Origin: Megaleporinus macrocephalus
Lineage: Eukaryota; Chordata; Actinopteri; Characiformes; Anostomidae
Assembly (NCBI GenBank): GCA_021613375.1
Contig: CM038708.1
Span: forward strand, 31,135,559 to 31,199,558
Reading direction: 5' to 3'
DNA length: 64,000 nt
The notes under the pieces are model-generated. The model was not told the DNA's origin, did not search any database, and saw only the letters and a list, made by a program, of their open reading frames with translations. Below, piece by piece: positions 23,501 to 36,500 of this stretch. The translations under genes were made by a program, and so were the position numbers. Each line of letters opens with the position of its first letter. The first letter of the stretch is position 1.

Positions 23501-26500
23501 TAATAAAAAAATGAGCACAATAGGTCCCCATTCGGTAGTTAACATCCTACCATACACTATGCCATGTGAAATATGCTGAGCAGGCCCAGTTGGCCTTGAT
23601 TTGAGGTGGCAATGCATTAGTAAGTAAAGCTAGGAATTGTGTTAAATAGTGTAAATTCAGTGACCAATGTGCGTGTAGCTGCATAATGTTTAAGAAAAAA
23701 CAGAAGACGGTCTATACTGGTCGACAGGGATGTGGAAAAACATGAAAGAGGAATCATCTTTTGCGTATTCTCCACTAGTGTGCATGTAAGGTAAACACTA
23801 AGACGAATAGTACAGGCCTAAATGTATGACCTCTAGAGTGAGGAGGTGTGTAATACTGTGAGGGGCAACATTGTTTACGTCCACTGCTAATCAATTTAAC
23901 CCTCCTCTGATTGATCACCTTTATCCTATAATCAATTATTATCCTGGTGGGAATGGTCTCGTCTGAGATGACAAAACCCCATCCACAGGGCAAGAGGTGT
24001 CAAGGAATGGCTTGATGAGTATAAAATGTAAAATCATTATTTACGGCCTTTGTAGTCACAGATCTCAATCTAGTTGAATTTTTATGGGATATTTATTTAT
24101 TTTTAGTCGTGCTTCTGGCCAAATACCTTACTGAGACACTTTATGTTGGCTTTTACTTTTAATTAGTCGCCCGTCTGTATGTACCAGCATCGTAAAAACA
24201 AACGTGTAGGTGTGTACCTTGGTTCTGGCAAGAATGGGGGCTCCTCTCTCCAGCAACAGCTCCACTGCTGTGTCATGTCCACTCCTTGCCGCGCAGTGGA
24301 GAGGTGTGAGGCCATCCTGTGGAGAACACACACGCAGTTCAAATAAGCAATTTCATTAAAAAACTCCAGTGGATTTGACCCATTTGCCAACACACAAACA
24401 CACACACACAAACACAGCGGCTGCCACGTCCTTGTCCTGCTCTAGATGGTCACCATCCTCACTGTCATCTAAAAATAACTATTTGGTGCAATTATGTAGG
24501 ACCCAGACAGATTCTGCCTGCAGTTTCAGTGAGGTTTGTTGTTGTCTGTGGTTTGTTTAGCAGTAAACAGTGGAGTTTGGTACAGATGTTCAGTAATTAG
24601 CATGCTTTAATGAAAAAAGCTTGACTGTCTCTCAGCTGTTCATTACTGAAGAGCTTAGTAATAGAACACCACACAACATTGTATCTGTGTTTATAAAACA
24701 TGCTGTATTTACATTTGGAATGCCAAAAAAGTAATACTTTTGTCCAAACACCCAGAGTCAGGTTTTTTTAGCATCCAGTTTCAGCTAAGGGTGTGTTCAC
24801 ACTAGGCCTGGATGCCCTTTACCATGCCTGGGTCTTCTCTCCACTCTCCTGCTGGCCTGCACTCACATTGTGCTTAATGTCATGGGCCTGAGCACGCTTA
24901 CGTCATCATTCTGAGGGTTATAATAGCCACAATCTAGGTTTACCAATAGTAATGCAGCTGCACCACCATGCACTACACCATGATATACAGTGGCGGTGCA
25001 TGGCTGTGCATTGAACTAGAGCAGAGTTAGCTATAAATACTCTAGTATTTACAGCTCTTATTTCTTGTGAGATACTGAACTTCTGAATTACTCAGAACTC
25101 TAATGCTCTGATCTCATACAAGGCTGAAGTTGGCTTCCTATTCGACAGCTTCTTGTGTGAATTCTGCCGTTCCACCTTAAATGGTGCAACATTTATTTTC
25201 TCATACAGAAAATCAGAGTGATCCCTTGCTGTCATGTTTGTTTAAGGGGACAGATGCTGCAATTACATGTTCTTGTTGGCACAGTTAGCGATCACACTTG
25301 ATGTATATGGTGTCCAAGTCCAACTCAACTGTGCTTCAGAGTACCTTGCCCGGGCCCACCTCTTCAAGCTTCTGAACAGAGCCAGGGCACGGCATAGAGC
25401 GATCACACTAGTCAAACCAACTAGACTTGAGGGGTCAAACGTGCTTGGATATGGTACAGATCGTCTACTACACGAGTACAGATCGCCGAGTACACCCTAA
25501 GATACATTCTGCCTGACAAAGCACATGTGTTTATTTACAAAATTGGCATATAGATCTAAAACTACAGTTTAAGAGATACAACAGGAAGTTGAACTAAGCC
25601 TCGGCCAATCACATCAGTGGGCATGCTAATAACAATGAATAAACAACACGCAAACAAGCATTTTAGGGAGAATTTTAGGAGTGCTAAAGTTTTCGGAGGC
25701 AGTTTTGCACAGAATCTTTAGTAAATGTAAACTGGCAGTAAAAAAGCCCTCACAGCCTTGTTGAGAGACCTCCTTTAACAACACAGCAGTCTGAGCAGCT
25801 GCATGGAGGTATAGAATAGCACTATTTCACCAGAATTACACCATTTAAACTGTGATGGTGCGATTAGCAATTAAAAAAATGGTTGGCCTCTGCCTCATAA
25901 CAGTATGTGACTGATAGTACTCATGTATCCATTAAAAGGTTGCCATAGCTTGGGTACAGCATTACTGGCATAGCTGTAATGCTCCTGCCTGACATTCATG
26001 CGTGGGAAGATGATGTTAGCCACTTCTTTATTCTAAGAAGCTTTCTGAGCACACTGTTTTATTTCTAATGATGTGTTTTTGTTGGAATTTGAGTTTTGTT
26101 GTATATGAATGGATAGTCACTGGTGGGTAGCACTCATCTTTCTAAAAAAACACAACAAAATTTGAATTCCTGACAGAACTCTGTGCTGACTGCTGTATTA
26201 CGGTGCTGTTGCTGCCAAGAGTGCCTGATTTTTTGGGGTGCTGCTCAAATTGGAATATCTGGGTTGCCATCACCCAGGGTTCACCAAGAGTGACATCCAC
26301 ACCCCTGATTTGTGTTATTGCTTCACAAATTCAGTTTTTTTTAAGGTGGGAAAGAATGAAATCCATATAGATGTTTTTTTGTTGGAAAGAACTACACTTG
26401 CATTTTCCCTTTTGTCCTGAGCTTGTTGACAATTCTCTGCAAGCCTCTTTTCTTTCTGTCTCTCTTCATCTCTTTATCTGTCTCTCACTGCAACGCTGCA

Positions 26501-29500
26501 GTATAGTACATCAGTGCTGATCGTACAAAAAGCACTGCTGAAGCAGGTACACTGTGAGTGTGTGTGTGTGTGTTGGGACAATAGGTCAGACACACTGCAG
26601 GTGGGAGACTGCAGAATAGAGAACAGAGATCAAACAGTAAAGAACCAGCTGGCGCTCCAGCATGAATCATTGGTTAAGCAGGAAACACAGCTATACCTAC
26701 CTGTAAATAAGCAGTAGATGCTACAGTAAGGTGACTCAACATATTTTCTGCAAGTAATACACAGAATTATTCTGCACTGTGTGTCAGTCTGACATTAGAT
26801 ATAATACATTTGCACACAGAATTGCAAAATGAAAGGAAAACTGAAGAAAGTATTTAAAGAGAAAACAAGACTCTATATCTCAGCACTATGGGTTTGCAAG
26901 GATGCATAGCTGCCAAGAAGCTGTCATAGAGGGTGAAAAAAGACAACAGAGCCATGTACTGACCACCCCAGAGTCCAGAACATCACTAATTGTATATCGG
27001 ATTACTTTGCAGCCAACTTCTGGGACATTGGTGGCATGGCAAAGAACTGAAAAGCAAAAAAAACTGAAAGCATGTCTGAAAAAGAATGGAAACTGAAGAG
27101 TGGAGACCCAAAATTGTTTACTCTTCTGTGTAATGTTGTCTGCTTTTCTCCTGACACTAAAAAAACCCTAAATAATAAGTTAACTAAATAAAGGTGGTCT
27201 TTGAACTTTGTACAGACTTGGCTTTGTCAGCTGTCATACATGCATGTCCACTTTTGTCAGTAAAACGTTTAAGCATGGACTTGAAAATGTATCAGAATGA
27301 ACAATGGCTTTTTATGTGTGACTATGTTTTCAGTTACTGTATAAAAGAAGTATGATACTGCCTGTATTCTGGGATGCACTATGTTAATGTCTGTGCAGGC
27401 GTGAATTTAGATCACTTTTATTGATTTTTGTTTTGTTTTTTATTGATTCGGTTACTCAGAGTATTGATAATAGATGACTGATGTGTGAAGTACACTTCTA
27501 TTCACAAATTTGCTTGCTGGTAGTTGAGCCTCATGTTCATTAAAATAAAATGATGAAAACTTCATTATTTAATTCTTTAATTATTATTTGAATCGAGTGT
27601 TTTGTAGCACCCAGACAAAACAACAATACTTGCATTACTGTCCAACAGGGAGCACTGTAAAATATTTAATACATGTCTTGGTCATTTCACAGCACACTGT
27701 TTCATTGCAGTTGCAATATGACAAACGTCCTGTATTGCAATGTTTCACTATAAGGTTACATTACTGTAGGTGCAGTAATGAGACTAAAAAAAGGCTGATG
27801 AAGTGTTATACACTGGCATCCGACCCACTAAAAGAGTGGAAATGATCATTGATTTCAACAAACATTCCCCTACAACAACCCCTTCCAAATCAATGAGACA
27901 GCTGGCAGTGTGGCTAAGCCAATCAAACTCTAAACAACTTCAACATGTCTTTTGCTAAAAAATTATATCCCTTTACATCAAAGCAATCCAGACATCGTGT
28001 CCTCATCTATTTCCCACTGACTCCACAAGGGTAGTTCATCAAAATATGCTTTGTTGAACAGAAGCACACACATTTTTGCATACAACTGTATCAGGCCTAC
28101 AAGATATGAACAAAAAGGTAGTATAGCAATCATACGACATCCAGTGCATTATATTATAATTGATAAGTTAAGAAATGAAATACCATCTTGCTCTATTACT
28201 ATATTAAAAAGACATATTAGTGAATCAATAATATGACTTCATAAAACATTAGGTCAAAAATAACGTTTGGAATATCTTACATGGACATGATTCATAAACA
28301 CCCACTCGTCTGGAACTGTGATTGTTCAGGAGGCACACAGTTCACAGTAAAAAAATAAATAATAATAATAACGAGATGGGTTAGATTAGGCTCATTTGCC
28401 TAATGCAGTGTTCTGTACTGCAGTATTGCACAGGCCAGTATTACAATAATAATTAACAAACAACATGCATACAGCCCTATTATATCACACATCTTATTCT
28501 CAGCATTTGTAAATGTCATTTACTTCAAAATATGGTATTTGCAATATAAACAAAGTATATGAGGTTTAAGTGCAGAATGTTAGCTTTCATTTGATTCATT
28601 TGCTTTCTCTTTCTATACTGGGTGAATAATGTACATGACTCACAGCCAAAATGCACGCAATCTTAAATAAAACTGTCATGTTGGTTGCAAATCCTTAGCA
28701 TTTACGATTAACTCAAGCATGGAACCCACTGGCGTCAGAATATGCTGGATATCTTCATTGCTGATACTCTGCCAGGCCTACAAAGCCGTTTTGGGGGCCT
28801 TTCGTAATCAGTGTCGACTTCACTAGGTGTGCTAAGTGCGGTTAAGCTTGGGGATTGACTTGACCGGTCACGAATATTAAATTTTTGGAGTTCTGAGGCT
28901 GTTTGAGAATGTTTTAATGATAATATCATATGCGTTGGTGCAGTTGCTTTTTTTAATCATTCTGGTCCATTCTTTATTTCATTCACTTACTCGTGCTTTA
29001 TATGCACATTTAAGCTGTAACTCTAACCGGGTCTCTCTGTCCTTATGGGGGACCCATGACTTTCCTCTTGTCTTTGACACATCTGCACCTACATCCTTGA
29101 TAGTTTTCAGATAAACACAACTTAAATCATTACAGCAATGTTCAAATCCTACTGCAGGAAAGTGAGACGTCCTGATAACACCTTCGATTTCTGAAGAAAT
29201 GTTGTGCAGACTTATGGACATGTACTCTGCTATTTATTTTTTATGCACCTACATAACTAAGTTTTTACACATTGTATAAATGTGCTGTAGTTCTACATTT
29301 TTCATCCAATATGGGTAAACATACCTTCAAATTTAACAAATCTACATGGACTGCAATTCCATTGCTATATTTAAATCCACAGCACTGAAGCACCAAAAAG
29401 ACTTCCCTGTCAGCACATACAACCTGCACTATATGTTTTTACTAGTTTTACTGTAAGTGCATTGGTAATCTGTGTTTTACTCTGAACATAAGTAAGGTAA

Positions 29501-32500
29501 GTAAGACAATGACAACAATTCTAATTCAAGATCATCCAATCATGAGTCTGCTTTGTAGTCTATATTCACAGAGTGACACAGCACTTTGTTTTCAAGGTTT
29601 AAATATAGGCCCAAGGAGCCAACTCACCCTTGTTTTGGCATCGATCTGCGCCCCTCTGTCCAGCAGCAGACGGACCATGTTCGTATTACCCCTCTTAGAG
29701 GCCACGTGTAACGGTGTGATTCCATTCTGCAAGCAGAGTGAAACATGTAAGAGGTAAAGCTATGCAAAGTAAAGCTAAGTCCTCATAAACCCTTCACAGT
29801 CATAGAGAATCAAGAATGAGCATTTAGCATGCAGTCTATACTTCTATATTTCTCTTATTATATATAAATATATAATGATGTATATAATAACACTACTGCT
29901 AAATAAGTGATCTTAACATAGGAGAGGGAATGGGCCGGACATAAAAAGCTCTGGATGTCCTTATAAATGTGCAGACTATAACACTCCCTCATGCTGAACA
30001 GGCAGGAGTTCTAAAGTCTATCTGACATTTTCTACAGCGTTAGTCAGAAAGTGTGTGTGTGTGTGTGTGTGTACACACCCTGGCAGTGAAGTCCACAGCA
30101 GCTCCTCGGTTTAGGAGCAGCGTCGCTACATTCACATTTCCATAGTGAGCTGCAATGTGCAGTGGAGTGAAGCCACTCTGCAACACAGGAGCAGAACAGA
30201 GGAAACAGAAACACAACGGTTCACTCATCACTACAAAACACACCTGCAGGTCTAACAGCAGCTCAGCTGACCCCACAGGGCCCTTCTAGAGTTATGAGCT
30301 TAAAGCAATACTCCAGCATTTACAACCTGATCTCCAGCTGCTTATAACTTATAACTGAAGCCAATGGGCAGTTGCGGAATTCTGTGAATAAACATTTGAA
30401 ATAGAGCACAGAGCAGAACTCAGAGACTTTCCTCGGTTTATTTCATTTCCAGACAAACAGCCACTAAGCACAAGTTGTTTTTTGAGGAGATTAAATATAA
30501 AAGAATTCATTTGCACAAGAAAGGAAGAAACCAAGGGAAGAGAATACAATCTGCACTAGAAACTGGAAATCTGAGAGGTGAGGTAAGGTTTTATTGACTG
30601 ATGAGTCTACAGTTTCAACTGGATTATGCGGGATGCAGAAAATGCAACCGCATTCTAAGATTGAAAAATATCCCTGTAGATTTCATGGGTAAGTAAGTGA
30701 TAGCTGCATGGTGGACACAATATATACTGGCAAATAGTGTTGCACCGATACTGATACTGTATCAGTATCGGCGCCGATACTGGCACTTACACACAGTATC
30801 GGTATCGGCAATAGAGAGCGCCGATTTCATGAAGCTTATTAACTAAATGGTCAATAAGCAAATGGTTGCAGGTGTTTCTGCATTGTGGTAATTTTTATTT
30901 TTTCATAGCTATGAAACTTTTTAATGTGCAGTTACTCAACCAGTAAATGGTGTTCTTTCAAGGTTACTATATCTTATTCAGGATAAGACATAAAAATGTG
31001 GAACACTATAAATATCAGGATTTAGAGCCATATATCGAGCATTTAAGTCAGAGTTGGTATCAGTGTCGGTACTCGGTATTGGCAGATACCTGAAAAGCTG
31101 GTATCGGTATTGGTATCGGTAAGGAAAAAGTGGTATCGGTGCATCCCGACTGACAAATATGAATTAAGGCTTTTCTGGAATTGTCTGGTAAGTACCTGAT
31201 TTCTTTTTCCAGACACAAAAAAGGAATAACTTGTTGTTAGGCTGTTTTTATTGGAAAAGAAAATGTTCAACTTTATAATAAGTGTCAGATAACCATGCAG
31301 TTATACATTAGCAATACATGCAACACAAATGTAACTACTGGTGATGTATAGTAGTACAAGTAGACTTTGAATCAGTCAGATATCATTCATCTGATATTCT
31401 GTACTTAAACTGTGCAGAAGTGGTTTAAGTACTGTAATGATGTACACACTTCCTATCAGAAATACAGCAGTTTAATCTATTAGGCAGTCGTCATTACAAA
31501 CGCTGTTAACTACCAAGATAGTACGATTTAGTAAAATTACATAATCTAGATCGAAAATTATGTAACAGTGAATACTTCACCAGTAGCTGCTCTGCTGTTG
31601 CTTCAATACATTAAATGGGAGGTCTCTGACTTCTGCACACTATGTATGATTATATGTTGTGAATCTGAAACTACAGCCTCACACAATAACATAACACAGG
31701 TTAAAGGATGAGACACATATGAGAGAATCTTTTCCGTTTTATCTTTTTTTCAACCTGCTGAGTAAAAAACAGTAAAATTTGTAATAATTTCACATATGCT
31801 ACAGGTGGGGATCAGGTTTAAAACTGCTGGAATGTTCCTTTAAAGCCGAATATTAGAGCTGCACATATTGACAAAGTTGGCTACCACTAACGCTAAAAAA
31901 GGCATCCCTGACCAATCGGTATCTACTTTACTGGCATGCAGCAGTCACACATATCAAAAGATGAAATTCTAAAACAGAAAATAAAAGTCAGGGAAGTAAT
32001 CTATCAGCATTTCTCCATCATTTAAATGGAGTATGGTCTTCTAAAAGTCCCATATGAAACTCAGGGCACACATTCACAGGAAATATTAGAAATCAGATCC
32101 CAGACACAGGCATGCAAACCCAGGGTAAAATCCCAAATCAAGTCAAAAAAAACCCCCAAAATATATATACAGTATGCTGATGAAACAGAACAAACACAAA
32201 GTACATAAGCAGTGACACAGTACATTTGTAGTAAATATACTGTAGAGTACAGGGTAAGAAAGGAAAACGAAAAGAAAGAACCCCCAAAAGAAAGAAGAAA
32301 TGCTCAAGAAATGAAAAAAGGAGCATTACTGCACTGTCGTTCTTATCAGTGATCAAATTATGTTAGGAACATGAGAAAGTAGAGATTTGCCGAGCAATTT
32401 GAAGTACGTGAAATTCTTGCCTTACCTTTCCATTCTGAAAGTCACGGTCCGATTTAATGTGAAAACATCATTTACAAAAGTGTGAAGGATACATTGACTA

Positions 32501-33540
32501 TGTGATACACATTCAAAGCTGGTGCAAAACAAAATATAGGTGGTGCATCATGCTGTGCAGTGCATTATCTGAATACACGCTGATTACCACAGCCAGAATG
32601 CTATAGGGTTTGTCTATAGCTGCTTTTGCTACCATGCAACAAAATTAATAACACAATAAAGGCCTACAATTTAAACCAACTCAATTCAACACTTTTATAC
32701 AGTTACATCATCAGTTACTTTACAGCATTTCAATATGTACTTAATACGGTACATAAACATTCATACATCCTGCTTAGATGTGCCACAAATCTTTCAGCAA
32801 TCCAGAAAAAAAACATGTAAAAGATGTCATATTAATAAAATGATAAAATATACATGTGTTTGGATGTATGGATGTTCAGACAGAATGTTTTACATGTTTG
32901 TTAAGTGCTTAACTTTAAAATAATACAAATTATGCTGAAGTTATTCAACATAGTTTTGTAGGGCATGCTTCTGTAACATCTACACACAGATTTTACTGTA
33001 TTTGGCAAAGTAGCCATTCTCAATGTTATCAAATAAAGTTGTATTTCTAATTTACTGATATGACTTTTAATAAAGGCAGCAGGCAAAACAACTTCATAAG
33101 CTAAACAAGAGAAACTGTCAAGCATTCAGTTTTGTGCACTTGGCTGAGAAAACAAACTCATGTTAACACCTAAACGTAAGCTTCAATTGCCGGTGTTGCA
33201 AACTGTACTTCTACACTCTTAAAACTATGTGCATTTCTAACTATAAAGCATTCTAACTCTTTAATGTCTCTTTAAGTGAATCATATTTGATAAACAAGTT
33301 TTGAGAGCTGTAAATCATCACTGTTATAACCAGTACACCTGAACTTTGCTCCAACACACACTTTGTTCTAAATTTTAGTGGAGAACCAAAGACTGTAGTA
33401 GATACAGAATGTTAAAATAATGTAAAAAGAGTGCAAGGGGTTAAAACATTGTGTTCTGAATGTTTTTTTTGTTTGCCAAAAATTCCAGATGTACCAAATA
33501 TGATACTAAACAAAACTCATATATACAGAGTGTTTATTAC

Positions 33541-33577
<37 letters not shown>

Positions 33578-36500
33578 TATTTAAGATCTAATAAATGCTC
33601 CATTTAAAAAAAATGGAAAAAAAAAATTTCTAGGCAATTGTTTCATGGTTTAGGCTTTACAGGGCTAATACTGAAATCACTGTTTGGGTGCTCATTACAT
33701 TCCATCCCATAACAATAAAGAGAAAAGGCACAGGCTAAATAGCCATTCAGGACAGGACAGTAAAATGTATCAGTTTTGAAGTAAATTAGTATATTTTGGA
33801 GTAATTAGTATATTATATTTTTATATATAATGATACTACAAGTGCCTCTGTGTGAACATGCAGTCAAGAATGGACAAGTTGCGGAGTCTCCAGCAGTGTT
33901 GAACTAATTAACTGTAGTGTTAGTTCATTAGCTCATCAGAAGAGGCTGCATCTGTAACTACTACACCACAAAAACTTGTGGTTTTAAATAAAAAAACATA
34001 TCTCTAAGCTTCTTCCCTGCAGTTTACAGATATTGCAGATATTCAAAAACAAATTCAAATGCACATCCTGTTTTGTTTCTATGCAAAATGATTCAATGGA
34101 AGGTTCTCCACATAATCTTAGAAGCATTTAGAAACCATACATTTTAAGAGTGTAGCAACACAAATTTGTCTGGAGGCTATTTTCCCTCCTGTTTGGCCAT
34201 GTGGGTGGCGAGCAGCTGTGCATTGTAAAGTATAGTCCTGGTGATTGATTATGTAAGTTTCAGACCAACTGTACACAAGCACTGCGGCATCCTAATCCAT
34301 GACGGAGAGGATTACAGATGTTGGGAGAATGCAGACTATCTACCTGGTTTATTGGATTTTCATCCCATGTCAGTTTGTAATATCATTATTTGAGCAAGCA
34401 AATCCTCATCATCAACCAAAGCATCATAAAAGCAAGTAAATGTGGCAGTTGAAGGCAAGCACAATTAAAAAAGTAATGCTGAACATACAAATGGATATTA
34501 CAACTCATTTCCTGAATGATACCTGAGATAGTCAACCATGCAAAAAAAACAAAGTACACATTTCAAATAACATGAAAAGGTTCTTGCATGCAGTGCCACA
34601 AAGTGGACAATAAATGTGAAAGAAAAATTCAAATAAACTGATGCTGAAGAAATGGAACTAGAAAATATCTCTACCTCAGTAGTCCTATTGACCATCATCT
34701 GTAGCAGAAAAGTGCATAGGGGAAATAGTTTTGTTATGTTTCACTAATCCTCTCACACACACACACACTTATATTCAAATTGTTCATGCACAGAGATGTT
34801 AGAAGGCTTCTCGTTTTTCTTTGGAGAGTTCTTTACGTTGTTTTTTGCATTTGTCCGACTCTATACTTTAATACTTGATTGATTATTCTGATTATTTTAT
34901 AATGATTATTTTAAGGGGTAGGCGTATGTGTCTTTAGCAGTTGCATTTCAATATGCAATCAATACGGATTAGCCGTAGTTTTTAAGTTTACAAATAAATA
35001 GATGTTCTATGTAATAAAAGCCCTTCTTTTAACACTTCAGTGTCACTGCCAGACTGACAACAGTCCACCAACCAAAACTATACAACCAAAAGGAGGGCAG
35101 CGTCCTGTAACCACTGATTAAGGACCAGAAGATGACCAACAAAATCTGTGTAGCAACATACAAGCTACAGCCTCTGACTTTACATGTGTAAGGTAGGAAT
35201 GTCTAATAGACTCAAACAACACACACTAACAAAGAACCACTACGTCAGTGTCACTGCAGTGCTGAAAATGACCCATATAATACCTGCGCTGTGGGGGAAC
35301 TGACCACTATAGAACAAAGTAAAGGGGGGCTAACAAAATATATGGAGAATCAGATGAACTACAGTCCGTAATTGTTGCAGTTGAACTACAAAGTGTCCCT
35401 ATATGGTAAATGAAGCTGATAAAATAGACAAGTGTACATATAAGTAGAGATGGAAAGATCGATTGGCTATGTATCGGTATCGGCTGATTTTTAATTAAAT
35501 ATTTGCGATCAGTGATTCGTCAGTATTTCTCCAATTTAGCCGATCCCGAGAGCCAATCGATGGCGTTAAAAAAATGAGCCTAATTTCTGTATTTCCAGCT
35601 AGCGGTTCATTGAAACTCCCTCCGGCCTATCTGAGTCACTAGGTGGAAATACATAATCTTTCATTTTCGCCAGACTAAGTAAAGCAGCTGCCTCGCAATA
35701 ACAGTTTGCATTCAAGGCATGTGCTGACAGAAAACATGTTGTCCGTCTGGCAGTGTTTTACCGTATGTGATGCAGACTTATCCAGGGCATTTTGTAAAAT
35801 TAGTAAAATCAATGTGTCTCGCGGGGGAACCAAGACAAAGACATTTAACACTACTAATCTGATACGGCACTTTAAGAGTACACCACACGACTGAATACAG
35901 TAAGTATCAGTAAACAGCAGAGCTAGCACGCACAGCTAGCACAAAACAAACAATCCAGAGAACCGTGCAGACCAGATCTGACCGGTACGAACAGAACAGC
36001 AGCAGCAATTCAAGATCTACATTTAATGATTGCAGTTTTTGTTTAAAATAACTTAGAGTTTAAATTTAATAATTGCATTATTGGGGATTTGTTTGATTTA
36101 CTGCTAATGTTTATTTACTGTTAATTTTGTAAAAAAAATATTATGCTGTTTTATAATAAACTACTTTAGACCATGTTTCATGACTTGCTTGCGCTAATAG
36201 CTACATGTAGCCATGCCATGGCATATGGCCTCGATTGGTATCGGCTATCTCCTGATCGTGCTGAAAGGTGATCGGCGATCGGAATCAGCCTCAAAAACTC
36301 TGATCGGTCCATCTCTACATATAAGTGTACATTCAATGTATATGTATGTATCTGTATATATGCATTCAATTAAAAAGTTATAATAAATCAATTGTTCATA
36401 GAGCGTAATTAAATATTTATATTCGTACAGAAAATATAAAACATTATCAGAAGGTCTATCAGGTACTTTCCCAAAAAAAGAAGTTTTAATGAGAACTAAT

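Noticed and set aside
28735..29221. Two adjacent minus-strand open segments as a gene
   Set aside because: They are in different frames, lack splice sites that would join them, and resemble no family I can name; left as unassigned.
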